Position numbers and translations under genes: made by a program. Shown in pieces: positions 22,977 through 33,826 of a stretch of DNA of 64,000 nt (its first letter is position 1; each line of letters opens with the position of its first letter). A model generated the notes under the pieces. The model saw nothing but the letters and a program-made list of their open reading frames with translations, was not told the DNA's origin and searched no databases. Source of the stretch: Cryoendolithus antarcticus (taxonomy: Eukaryota > Ascomycota > Dothideomycetes > Cladosporiales > Cladosporiaceae); assembly GCA_002077065.1 (NCBI GenBank), contig NAJO01000054.1, positions 1 to 64,000 of the forward strand, read 5' to 3'.

Positions 22977-25367
22977 ATGGGCGACTTCATCGGCGCGACT
23001 GTGCGCGTGTCACTCAAAGCCTCGCCTGGCACTTTCATCCACGGCCGCGTCGTCAGCATTGTTCCTGGCCAATTGCTCAGCCTGACAGACGTTATCGTGC
23101 CGGCTACAGGTGAGCGATGGGGAAACTGGTCGGTTCCCGTGGCAGGGGTGGGGGATGTGGACGTTATAGGTCCGGCGGCAGCAAGCCAAGTGGTAGACTC
23201 TCAACAAGGTGAGCAGCAGAGTGTCGCAGTTACCCCCGTCGCAAGGGCGATGGACCGCATGCAAGTAGCCGCAGAGCAGACGCCGGTACCCGAGACACCT
23301 GCTCCATTCGTCGATCCGGCCATCATGAGCTACGGACGATCGCCTGGCCCACGTATTGGACGACCGGAGACTACAAGTATTACGCCGACGTCTCCTGCAC
23401 CACGGCAGGCAGTCCAGGGCGTGAAAGCCACGGAATCGCCTCTGCCAGTCACGCCGGTTAAGAGCATGATGGAGCGAGCAGCCAATGCACTCCCTGCAAG
23501 GAATAGCTCACCGTATATCGGAGAGCCCATGAAGCTAGCGCAAAGGTCGGCAGTCAAGAAGGAGACGCCGCCACAGCCTGCAAGGCGAGCACCTCCCACA
23601 GCACCTCCTGTGCCGGCGACACGTCCGGTAGCGGTGACCCTGGACGGCACAGCCGCAGCCGATGAAGACGAGGTGGCGGATGTCAGCGGCAAGAAGACCA
23701 AGAAGCGCCCGAAGCGGACTCCCAAGCCATCGAATGGTGTGCATGACCCTCCGCCGGTCATGAACGCTGAGGTATCACGCAACGGCAATGACATGGACGC
23801 CGACATCAAGCGAGGCAAGGGTTGGAGACAAACACCTTTGCTACAGCCTTCGCCTCAGCCGTCTGGGAGTGCTGCTAAGAGCAACACACGCAAAAGTCGG
23901 CGAGCACAGCACGAAGCGAAGGAATCGCAGAACGGCTGGGCGACGGAGGAAGCGACTGATATTCAAGACATGGGCGAGTTCGACTTTGAGGCAAACCACA
24001 AGCTGTTTGACAAGCGGCAGGTGTTCGACGAGCTGCGGCAAGGCGACACGACGGCAGACGAGGAGAGGCTAGTTGGTCACAACAAGGTCCCAAGACCCGG
24101 CACGTATGGCGGAAAAAACCTGCATCCCACTGAGAACGTGCTAAGTCCGAAGGTCACGGCTGAAGACGTTAGCAGTGATGCTGATACGGAGATGAACTTC
24201 CAGACTGGAAGGTCAAGCTCGAGGCACTCGGCGACAAAGCGAAAGCCTAGTCGACAGAATACCGCAACTTTCACGAACCCAATGTCTGCCTCGATGACTT
24301 CTGATCGCGGACTGTCGCGCTCGGTCACGTCGCTGAGCAGGAGTGGGAAGCTACCGCCCTCCGCTGCTGGAGCGATGCCAGTGCTCGACCGAGTGCACTC
24401 GCCATTATCGATTGGATCTGGACCTTCGAAGGTGAATGGCAAGAAGTCAAAGCCACCTCCCACACAAGCTTCTCCCAGTCAGGGCCCGTATTTCTCCCTG
24501 GCTTCGTCGCAAAAGCCTTGCCCAGTGCTACATCCGAATGCTCTTGCCACGCTGGAAGACGCAACAGTCGCCAGATTCGGCTTGACACACGATGCCATTA
24601 CGGAAACAGCAGCACGCTGCATTGCCGAGCTGGCTTACGATATGATAAATGGCAGCAATCCCAGCCGTCGAAATTCATCGCACGCCGCACCTCGTGGCAG
24701 CGTCAGCAAACTCACTCCCCTCACAACCTCTGCTTCGTCGCATCCCGTCATCGTAATACTAGCCGGCGACCATCCAACAGGCGCCAGAGCGGTAGCAGCG
24801 GCCCGGCATCTCGCGTCTCGCGATTGCAAGATCATCCTCGCCGAGGCGCCACCAGAAGTTGCCGGCACACAAGACGAACAACTCGCCAAACAGCTCGCGA
24901 TGCTGAAGAAGCTCGCCCGCTCAGGAGCGGCGATCAAGCGCGGACCCTGGCGCAACGTCTCGAAGTCCATCAAGTCCCTCCCTGGTCCGCCAAGCCTGAT
25001 CATCGATGCCCTGCTCGCTGGGGCGACCTACGCTCCGGTTCACTCTTCAGAAGACGCCGATGACATACGCCTCATGATCGACTGGGCAAACCGATCCCGC
25101 GCTTCTGTACTCTCAATCGGCTGCCCGAGCGGAATCTCAGGCATCGACGGCACGGCTACGATTGTGGAAGGTGAGCCGTTGGCTGTGAGAGCCGATCGCG
25201 TGTTAGCGCTTGGGGCGCCTATGAAGGGTCTACTCGAGGCTAAGGGTCTCGGGGAGCGATGGGAGGTCAGTGTTGCGGATGTCGGCATCAACATCGCATT
25301 GATGAGGGAGGATGCTGTTAGGTTTGGAGGAGAGTGGGTGGTGGGTGTGGGGTTTGAAGAAGGGTGA
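22977..25367 (+). CDS. EDC3: Enhancer of mRNA-decapping protein 3
   Basis: Single exon of 796 codons. The N-terminal divergent LSm domain (about 1-70) starts MGDFIGATVRVSLK and contains GRVVSIVPGQLLSLTDV. A long low-complexity linker follows. The FDF motif lies at about 328-380 (MGEFDFEANHKLFDK, then DELRQGD), and the C-terminal YjeF-N domain spans about 515-790 (ETAARCIAELAYDMI, VIVILAGDHPTGARAVAAARHL, IDWANRSRASVLSIGCPSG). This three-part architecture is diagnostic. Edc3 is a P-body scaffold: LSm binds Dcp2, FDF binds the DEAD-box helicase Dhh1, and YjeF-N dimerises. Length is greater than in yeast (551) because of the linker, as usual in filamentous fungi. Confidence 0.95.
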   Translation: MGDFIGATVRVSLKASPGTFIHGRVVSIVPGQLLSLTDVIVPATGERWGNWSVPVAGVGDVDVIGPAAASQVVDSQQGEQQSVAVTPVARAMDRMQVAAEQTPVPETPAPFVDPAIMSYGRSPGPRIGRPETTSITPTSPAPRQAVQGVKATESPLPVTPVKSMMERAANALPARNSSPYIGEPMKLAQRSAVKKETPPQPARRAPPTAPPVPATRPVAVTLDGTAAADEDEVADVSGKKTKKRPKRTPKPSNGVHDPPPVMNAEVSRNGNDMDADIKRGKGWRQTPLLQPSPQPSGSAAKSNTRKSRRAQHEAKESQNGWATEEATDIQDMGEFDFEANHKLFDKRQVFDELRQGDTTADEERLVGHNKVPRPGTYGGKNLHPTENVLSPKVTAEDVSSDADTEMNFQTGRSSSRHSATKRKPSRQNTATFTNPMSASMTSDRGLSRSVTSLSRSGKLPPSAAGAMPVLDRVHSPLSIGSGPSKVNGKKSKPPPTQASPSQGPYFSLASSQKPCPVLHPNALATLEDATVARFGLTHDAITETAARCIAELAYDMINGSNPSRRNSSHAAPRGSVSKLTPLTTSASSHPVIVILAGDHPTGARAVAAARHLASRDCKIILAEAPPEVAGTQDEQLAKQLAMLKKLARSGAAIKRGPWRNVSKSIKSLPGPPSLIIDALLAGATYAPVHSSEDADDIRLMIDWANRSRASVLSIGCPSGISGIDGTATIVEGEPLAVRADRVLALGAPMKGLLEAKGLGERWEVSVADVGINIALMREDAVRFGGEWVVGVGFEEG

Positions 25368-26067
25368 TGAGAGGGGAGTCGAAAGTTGCAACTACCAAGA
25401 CGTACTGTGCGACGAGCGTGGAGTGGCCGGGTCTCTTGGTCAGTGCTGCTGGGTACGCATGAGGACTGCCAGCGCGCCGAGCCTGCTCGACCACATTCAC
25501 GCTGTCCCTAGCGCTGAGGGGGTAAGACCACACAACTCGCACCGCGGACAACACATGCGCCTGGTACGATGCTCACGCCCTGCGTCGAAATGATACTTGA
25601 CCGCTGGCCGTGTCGGCAGCCTGCCCGTGAAGCATTCAGGTCCCATTAACGCTCGAGGACCGCTCAGGTAGTCAAGATGGGTCGCAGACGGTCCGCAGGA
25701 TGCTACAGATAGTCTCTGTGGCAACGCTGAAGCTCATGGTCGTGTGAGCTTTGCAAGCACTGCTTGACTGCGAGGATACTAGCTGTATAGCAACGATGGC
25801 ACAAGAGGCAGTCCAGTCAAGCTTTTGGTGACGTAGCTTGGCATGAACGTCAGACTTCACACATCTCTCTTCCCCTCACTCCTCCCGAATGCACTCCACT
25901 CGAGACGGCTGCCCGCACGAGTAGCACAAGATCATCGATATTGGATGTCACCATGCCAGTGCTTCTGACCAGATCAAAGTCAATTCGTTCGACAAGGGCT
26001 GATCGGTCAATCGAGCCTAAGTATCATCTCCTCTCTTTTCTCTCCTCGACTATTCTACTCGTTCATC
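25368..26067. other. Intergenic between EDC3 and GH92 gene
   Basis: Tandem gap of 700 bp with no supported gene. A pyrimidine-rich tract (about 26020-26060, CTCCTCTCTTTTCTCTCC type) immediately precedes the GH92 start codon. Confidence 0.5.
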
Positions 26068-28661
26068 ATGGCAACCCATAGCCGACTGATTGCGACTTTC
26101 ACGTTCCTAGCCGGCAGTGTGGCTGCGCAGGTCGACTACTTACAGTATGTCAACGTCTTGATCGGCTCGGAAGGGCCGTATCCTGGCCAGGCTTTCGGCG
26201 GTGGTGATATCTTCGTAAGTCTACCCAAATTATAACATATGCACTCTTCTGATCAGCGACAAGGTCGGTGGCGCCGTGCCCTTCGGCGTCGCGAAGGTGG
26301 GCATCGATACGTACGAAGACAATGTCACGCTCAGCACTCTTAATGGCGGCTACACGCCACAAGGCCGTGTCACGGCTATCAGCATGATGCATGAGAGTGG
26401 TACCGGAGGGCCAGCCAAGTACGGTGTTGTTGCACAGATGCCGTTGACGACTGTTGATGCGCCTGTCAACATCCTGGACAATAGCACATACTGGCAGCGT
26501 CGAGTTGGCAACGACACGGCCCAAGTGGGCTACTTCAAGACTGAGCTTGAGAGTGGCGTGACTGTCGAGCTTTCTGGCGCAAGGCATAGTGGCATTATGC
26601 AGTACACTTATCCGCAAGGATCTGAGAAGCACGTTCTAGTCGATGTATCGCACTACCTGCCCGATGAGAACGGCGGGAGTGCAGTACAGGTCTTCCTTGG
26701 CGGACAGATTGACCTACAACCCGGTGGCAAAATCTACACCGGCTACGGAATCTGGGGTGGTGGCTGGAACGAGGGCGCGCCCTTCACCGTCTTCTTCTGC
26801 GGCGAATTTGAGAAAGCACCAGACCAAGCGCAGACGTTCCGTGGCCGCAACACAGACCCGATGCAGCGCTATCACGCTTTTAGTAATGAGCCGTACCAGC
26901 AAGCCATGTTCGGTAACCTCACTGAAGCCAGTGGTCCGCTCAATGATCGCATCGGCGCCGTGTTCACGTGGAGCAACACCTCTAGCACCACGGTGAGATC
27001 TCGTGTAGGCATATCCTTCATCTCAGCAGACAAAGCCTGCGCGTTCAAGAACGCCGAGATTAAATCCTGGGATCTAAATGACACTGTGCAAGCGGCCGTA
27101 CACGAATGGAACGCGGATGTGTTCAGCAAGATCCAAGTCCCCACCGACGCCCCCCAGAACCGCACGAATCTCGTATTGCTATACTCTAGCCTCTACTTCA
27201 TGCACCTCATGCCCAGTGACCGCACAGGCGAGAATCCACTCTGGCAGTCCTCCGAGCCGTCATGGGATGACTTCTACACTGCCTGGGACATCTTCCGCTG
27301 CACAACAACGTTATACCAGATCCTACAGCCGAGCTACTACGAGAGCATGATCCGCGCTCTCATAGACATCTGGCGCTGGGAGGGCTACATGCCTGATGGT
27401 CGAAGTGGGAATTACAACGGCCTCGTGCAAGGCGGCTCGAATGCTGACAATATTCTCGCTGATGCTTATGTTCGCGGTTTACGAGGCAATGTGAACTGGA
27501 CGGCTGGATATCAGGCTATGCTTAAGGACGCTGAGGTGCAGCCATATAATACATTCAGCTTCACGGATCCTTCGGCGAGTGTCAAGGAGGGCAGAGGAGC
27601 GTTGAACGACTGGATCCCGCTGGGTTACGTGTCGTCTGATCGGAGTACGAGGGCTGTGTCAAGGACTGTAGAGTATGCGCTCAACGACTTTGCGCTTGCG
27701 CAGGTGGCGAAGGATCTGGCGCCGGGGGATGTCGAGAAGTATATGAATCGCTCGGCGCAGTGGCAGAATCTCTGGGTGCATGACTTCACGTCGCTGAATT
27801 TCACTGGATTTCTTGCGCCACGGCTGGCGAACGGGACGTTCAATCTGACTGACTACAATCCGGCGCTTTGCGGGGGGTGTGAGTGGCAGGACATCTCTTA
27901 CGAGGCTACACCTTTCGGTCAGTCTATTCATCCTCTAAATCCACGCACGGCGGCTACTGAATTTCCTAGAATACTCCTTCACGATCCCCCACGACATGCA
28001 AACCCTGATCGACTTCATGGGCGGCGAGCAAGCCTTCGAAGAGCGACTCGACTACATCTTCCAGGCCAACACTTCGCAGCAGAATCTAGGTGCCAACGGC
28101 GCGGCGATCAATACCATCATGAATATTGGCAATGAGCCAGACTTCGCAACGCCGTATGGGTATCACTACATCAATAAGCAGGCGAAGTCGGTGGAGCGGA
28201 CGAGGCAGCTGGCTAATACTTAGTAAGTACAACTATACTATGTGAACCAGCATGGCAGTACACAGACTGACATAAGACGTCTCAGCTTCCACGATGCTCC
28301 CTTCGGCGTCCCCGGCAACAGCGACGCAGGCGCTCTAAATTCCTGGCTCATCTGGCAGATGCTCGGGCTTTACCCCGTCGTCACTCAAACCACAATCTTG
28401 ATCGGCTCGCCGTGGTTCAGCGATATCAACATGACCGTCAATGGCAATCGCACGCTGCGGATCACTGCAACAGGGCTCGATAACGCTGATAGCTACTACG
28501 TGCAGTCCGTGAAAGTCAACGGTCAGCCATGGACGAAGAATTGGCTCGATCATGCGGATGTCATGGTTGAGGGCGGGAGTATCGAGTTTGAGTTGGGGAG
28601 CGAGATGACTGCTTGGGCGACGGGAGAGGTGCCACCTAGTCCTGGACACTTGGTATTGTAG
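26068..28661 (+). CDS. Secreted GH92 alpha-1,2-mannosidase
   Basis: Four exons, 26068-26214, 26264-27917, 27970-28222 and 28286-28661, encode 809 residues. A signal peptide covers about residues 1-20, cleaved before QVDYLQYVNVLIGSEG. GH92 landmarks: GGGDIFVGGAVPFG near the start, the SGYM-type region rendered here as WEGYMPDGRSGNYNGLVQGGSNAD, TPFEYSFTIPHDMQTLI, then NEPDFATPYGYHY, and HDAPFGVPGNSDAGALNSW, which holds the catalytic acidic residues of the family. GH92 enzymes are calcium-dependent exo-alpha-mannosidases acting on N-glycans or cell-wall mannan. Each intron restores a conserved motif across its junction, so the model is well constrained. Abundant NXT/S sequons fit secretion. Confidence 0.95.
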
Positions 28662-28750
28662 ATACAGGCGCATCAGCACTTGATGCGCCTGTCTACCTCC
28701 CAACGCGGTCCCAAAACACAGCTCGTGTTTCCCACGCCCTCTCACTGAGG

Positions 28751-30642
28751 TCATAGGATCGTGACGCCATGCAGCATGTACTGCCGTTGCCAGTCTTCAA
28801 GCCGCCTTTCATCACCGTCATCCTTGAGCAGGCCATACTCGAGCAAGTAGCAGTCGAACGGCACATTGGCTGGTTTGTCAGTATCGCCTGCTTTCCGCCT
28901 CTCCTCCAGATCACCCCACAGAATCTCCAGCTTCTCTGCTAGCTTTCTGAGAACGCGAGGGTTCCGGCGCAGATCGCATGGCTCGTGCTCGAAGCTCGTG
29001 CCAAGAAGATGTTGAGCCTCCTGATGGCTGACATTGACCCAAGTCGAGCTGGTGTTGGACTGCGCACCGCCTGCGGCAGCTTCCAGCTGCAATGAGAAGC
29101 TCCACTCCCATTGCGTGGTTGAAGGTGGGTACTCGTGTAAGCTATCGTCTTCGTCACCTTCGACTGCAACTGCGAAGTCCTCAATTTCGGGAGGGAAGTA
29201 CTCGATCACACGCACGCGGGTCCGGTACTTGGCGTTGATGAACGGGAGAATGTAGGATCTGCCGTCAGGGGTCTCATTTGTGTGTCGCCTGGTACCTTCG
29301 GCGTCTAGAATCGAGGCTAATGGTGTATTCGACTGTATATCGTTGGAACAGCGGACGTGCGGGTTGATGTGATCCGCGTCTGGGACGATGGAACTGCTTG
29401 TACGTCAGTATCGTGACAAAATAGTACGGCAACGAAGAGAACTCACTCTTCAGCAGTATCCATGGGATCCCCAGCAGCGGCACGCGCGGCCTGCTCCTCC
29501 GCAAGCTTGACTTGTTGCCGCCGTTTTTTCTTCGCCCCTTTACTTAGCGGAGCTTTAGCATTTGCCAGTCTTTCTTTCTCAGCTTGCCGCTGTGCCCAGT
29601 ACAGTTCCTTTCGCTCTCTGAGCTCCTTGAGCTCGGTCGTGTCGTGCTTGCCCATGAACTGCACCTGCACCTTCGTTGGGTACATCATATCCGGCCACAT
29701 ATCCCCTTCCAGCTTGTCGTATCCGTCGCGAAGCTTGATCTTGACGTTCTGCAGGAGAACGAAGTCACCTTCCTTCACACGCTGATTCACGAACGTGGCG
29801 TGTGGATCCTTGATGTTGACTTTGAGACACCGATAGCCGAATGGTCCTGGCCACTCACGCTTTGCTGTCTCGCTGTAGCCGTACTTGTCACCATCACGTC
29901 GAGTGTCGTCGTTGTTGTCAAGGTCTTCTGGTGGACAATAGTGGAACATGGCCTTGTTTTCCGTGTAGTCGGTGATATACAGCTCACAATCACTATACTG
30001 CTTTGGAAATTTTTTAATCACTTCCCCGCAGATATCTGCAAAGCGTCGGTCTTCTAGCTCGCAGATGCGCTGAAGCTTCTTCGTGGACCTCCCCTTTTCC
30101 AGTTTACTGCGATCGTCGCCTACCTTCAGAGACACATCGTACTTCGGTCTCGGTATCACCTGTGACATGGCCGTCTTAAGTCCAATGACATACTGTTGCT
30201 CTGGCCCAGACACTGAATTGATGCTGGCCGGAGTGCCACGACATTGCATCTTCTTACCACCAGAATAAGTAATCGCAAATTCCGGTGATGGGATGGCTGG
30301 GTAGGGAAAGACAACATCGACAGTGTTGAACGTCGAGATCGCGAAAACTTGGCCGTTGAAAGAATTCATCTTGACACTCCTGATCAAGACGATATCGCCA
30401 GTATCATGAACCTCGGGCATGTCCAGCTCGCGAGGCCGGAAGAATCGCACGCCCAATCCTTTTGCGCCATATATCGAATTCTGGAACTTAAGGTCCTGTA
30501 GGCGAACAGTTGTCTGCCATTGTCCTGCTCGATTCACCGTCGGCGGAAGGAAGTCTACTACAACGCCGATGATGTTCAAGATGGTCCCAGGCGGTGCACT
30601 GTTGGCCGTTTGGAGGTCGGTGAACCCGATAGGAAGCGCCAT
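28751..30642 (-). CDS. POT1: Protection of telomeres protein 1
   Basis: Two minus-strand exons, 30642-29447 and 29396-28751, encode 613 residues. The first OB fold (Telo_bind, about 10-150) begins GFTDLQTANSAPPGTILNIIGVVVDF and includes TVRLQDLKF. The second OB fold (POT1PC type, about 195-360) includes YSDCELYITDYTENKAMFHY and GDFVLLQNVKIKLRDGYDKLEGDMW. A lysine/arginine-rich linker (KGAKKKRRQQ) leads over the intron into NPHVRCSN and a C-terminal region. Pot1 binds the single-stranded G-rich telomeric overhang in shelterin, protecting ends and controlling telomerase. Open frames on either side of the intron look like two genes but join in one frame. The 3' end is only 89 bp from the GH92 stop codon (convergent). 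Confidence 0.92.
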
Positions 30643-31646
30643 TTATCATGCGATTGCAAGCCGCCAGACAGAAAGGGTGCTCTCCACCAAGGCCCGCTAG
30701 CCACTGACTGCCAAAGTGTCATGTTCTCATGGACGGGCATGAATGGAGACGCGCCGAAAGCGTGTAGCACGCGTAGTGATGGCGCGGACCCACCAGAATT
30801 AGATCGGCAGGCCCGGAACGAGGCCGCTCCCGCATGTCAATTTGAGTTTGTCTCACGCACGACCGATTCATTCTCACGATCACGTGCACGATCAAGACAC
30901 TAGAGCTGGGTTATGCTTGACGCCTCTTGCGCCATCTGCTCTTGCTCTAGTCTAGCAGCAACGATGAAAATGGAGTCTTGAGGCAATGTGAGGACCTGGC
31001 TGTTCCCTGCACTTCAGTTTCTGCGGTCGCCGTTAATATCGTCATCACGGATAGAAGGCTGTCTGCCAATGGAGATAATCAGAACCAACCCGCAGTCGTC
31101 TCCGCGCTTGGACGCAAGGCCACGAGATCTACACTGATCACCGATGCTTCTACATACCGACATTCGCCGCCTCCACTGCTGGACAGCTACTCGCCACAAC
31201 TCCGGCACGTCCGGTAACAGGCTTTGAGGAACATGCAATACCCGTTCATGATCGCAAAGTAACCCGGCTGACGGTCCACGCCAAGCAACATCGATACATC
31301 GTACGCCAATCAAGTTGATAACTTTCTCCATTTGAATATCGAAATCTTCGTCATCGCAGGGGTGCGTGCTGATGTTCGGCATCGACACCGCCACGCTAGC
31401 CCTACAGGACAACCCTGATGTTGCGCAGAGTGCCAACTTCACCATGTCGACACCTACAACCCTGTCTCACTTTGTAAGTCGCATGTTTAGACGTTACTGA
31501 CCGCGATGCTCGTCATGGCATTGGCAGTTTAAGTGTATAGCTCATATGCTCGTGCTGTAAGTCTTTCCACTGCGAAACGTATCTCCTCTACTCTCGACGG
31601 TCACGCCCAGCAACAAGGACTCAATCATCTATCACAAAGCACCATC
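30643..31646. other. Divergent intergenic region with a probable 5' UTR intron
   Basis: About 1 kb between POT1 (-) and the small membrane protein gene (+). A textbook intron signature is present on the plus strand at 31474-31527 (GTAAGT donor, TTACTGAC branch, GGCAG acceptor, 54 bp), probably in the leader of the downstream gene. A 143-codon minus-strand frame (31014-31445) has no recognisable domain; it is discussed as a low-confidence finding. Confidence 0.5.
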
Positions 31647-32284
31647 ATGGGTTTTCTCAATGGCTTCCGCTCGTCAAGAGCCAATAGTGCTCTGCAGAAG
31701 GCGCTCCGCGTCATCGAGTTCCTCTCACCAGTTGTTTCACTCGGTCTCTTCGCGTCGCGCGTCGCGAAGATCGTTCGTCTCGGCCAGCAAGCAACCACGA
31801 CCTCCAACAAAGCTGTCTTGGGCATACTAGGCGCTGCAGTCTTGTATACGCTCATCGCCATGATCCTGCAATTTACAGTCAAGCACGGTGGTCCGAAGAT
31901 TCTACGCTGGCTCATGATGCTACTCGATATTTTGTTCATCATCGCATTCATCGTCGTCGCTGTCCTAACGCGGCCCGGTGGGAGTTCTGGATCTTCGGGA
32001 CCTTGCCGGACATCGAAGCTGGCGCCTGTCATTCCGAAGAATCTGAACTGCAATTTGCCGTACGGGACCTTCATCTTGTCAATCTTAAGCACGTGAGTAG
32101 CTGCCCGACTCCAGACACTTGGTTGAGGAGCGAAGAACTGATGTTCAACAGATTCCTCCACTTGATCACAGCCGCCTTCCATGAGGTCAAAGACCATCGT
32201 CACAACAACCAATTAAAGCACGATCAGGAGATGAACGGACAAGAGATTCACCAACAGCACATGCGCGGACATCAGGCGCGCTAG
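31647..32284 (+). CDS. Small MARVEL-like four-helix membrane protein
   Basis: Two exons, 31647-32092 and 32152-32284, encode 192 residues. Hydrophobic segments lie at about 23-40 (IEFLSPVVSLGLFASRV), 58-77 (LGILGAAVLYTLIAMILQF), 84-105 (ILRWLMMLLDILFIIAFIVVAVLT), and a fourth around the exon junction (YGTFILSILSTFLHLITAAF), giving a MARVEL-like arrangement with both ends probably cytoplasmic. A cysteine-containing loop (GPCRTSK, LNCNL) sits between helices 3 and 4. The tail is His/Gln-rich. Family members are widespread in fungi and uncharacterised; roles at the plasma membrane or eisosome-like domains are suggested for relatives, which is only inference here. The start follows an in-frame upstream stretch that looks non-coding. 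Confidence 0.75.
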
Positions 32285-32502
32285 GCCTCTGACATGAGTA
32301 TATCAAGTTGAGAGCGAGGCGTTGGCAGGAGGTTAAGGAATATACCACGGATGAAGACTGCTGCTTGGTATTTGGTAAGGTTACACTTCTGTATCATACA
32401 TATTGCTCCAGAACATTTGCTGTACAGTGCACATTCGTCATTACATGACTTCCTCCTTCCTCCTTCATGTCTGCTAGCCACACACATGCTACGTCACCAA
32501 CT

Positions 32503-32883
32503 TCACTTCAAAAAGTCCGGCGTCAACTTGTTCGTGAAGAACTTCTCCTTGATCCCCTGGTGCTTCGCAGGTACATTCGTCACCGACATCTTCCTGCGCA
32601 TGACTTCCTCCTCAGTCAGATGATGCTCGCCCCAGCTCCTTGATCGGCTCCGGCCAGACTCTGCGCCTTCAGACGACTTCCGCCCGCGGTCTCCAGATTG
32701 TCGACGAGCATCGGTGGGCGAGAGTGTGGATGATGGTTCGGATGTTGAGGAGTTGTGTTTGTCTGTGAAGGAGATGCCTGTTGGATTTGGATTTCCTGGT
32801 GGAGGGATCAGAGGCTGGCGATCTGAGTCTGGTGCTGAGGAGATGGACGTACTGGATGTGTGGGTGGAGTCGGTGGTAGACAT
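32503..32883 (-). CDS. Small Ser-rich hypothetical protein, 126 aa
   Basis: Single-exon minus-strand frame. The first 60 residues are rich in Ser, Thr and Pro and likely disordered; residues 60-95 hold an Arg/Ser stretch (GRSRSRSWGEHHLTEEE), and the end is compact and basic (RRKMSVTNVPAKHQGIKEKFF). The conserved-looking C-terminus with LTEEEVMRRKMS and the clean start support coding. No domain recognised. It converges on the membrane-protein gene. It could be a regulatory phospho-protein or an orphan; not resolvable from sequence. Confidence 0.55.
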   Translation of the reverse strand: MSTTDSTHTSSTSISSAPDSDRQPLIPPPGNPNPTGISFTDKHNSSTSEPSSTLSPTDARRQSGDRGRKSSEGAESGRSRSRSWGEHHLTEEEVMRRKMSVTNVPAKHQGIKEKFFTNKLTPDFLK

Positions 32884-33826
32884 GCTGTGTTTTCAAGGTT
32901 GTTGCTTTGTCGACTTGGTGTTGGCTGGGATCTTGCTTTGGTCTTGGGATAGTCTCTGGAATGGTGTGATGGCTTTTGGGTGTGTAGTAGACTCTTACTT
33001 GGTAAATCGCAAAACGGCTCGCGACATGTCATCGCTTTATATACAAGCCTCACACCACGATGTCAACACCTTACCGCGCGGTCATAACCAAGCACTGCCA
33101 TCACCTCGCTCTCGGCACTCACCTAACGCTGGCTTGGAACTGAAAGATCTAGGCGTCCCAAGCCTGTGAGCCACCGTAAAGGAAGGGACCGGAGCGGACT
33201 GTGACTATGCCATGGAAGTCAGAGACCCACTGCCACGAGTGAGATATCTCTTGGTGCTGGACATTAGGTGAAGTGGCAGTGTTCGGTCCGGAGCGGAGGG
33301 TTCGGCGTTGCGTAGGCCAATGTTCAAGGGCTTGGCGTGGGTGGCGAACTTTGAGGCTGTGGGAGGCCAGTGATGTCGGTGAATGTCCTCAAAAATCACT
33401 GGAAGGCATATTACATATCATGGTTCTCATCGCCGCATCGACAAGTGGCCGAGGAGGAGTGATAGCGCGGGACATATCTGTTCGGTGAAGAGCTCGTGTC
33501 CATGTCCAACAGGTAATGCCACGGGATGAGATTCAACATACATTCTTCATAGGGCAGTGCAGCCTTCCTGGGGCTTTAGCATTCTGGACGTCGCATGAAG
33601 ACTGCAGCGAACAGGTCATGATAGCCCTTGATAGGCATCCACGATGGAACAGCGCAGCACTTCGCCCGCTTTGGCTGCAAGCTATGCTGGACTGCAGTAG
33701 CTCAGCCTCCTGAGGCTGCAGGGCGGCCTCACATGCGGAGTATTGGTAGACCTTACCGCCAATGCTTCTTCACATCCGCTATGCGTCCGACATTACTACA
33801 GGCTGCTACCGCAACCCGAGAGCGCC
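32884..33826. other. Divergent intergenic region
   Basis: About 940 bp between the 126-aa orphan (-) and the STAND-ankyrin gene (+). No coding region, RNA gene or repeat is supported. Confidence 0.5.

Noticed and set aside
28751..29215. Separate small gene next to POT1
   Set aside because: Joins in frame to the upstream part of POT1 through a 50-bp intron with good borders, giving the expected Pot1 length.
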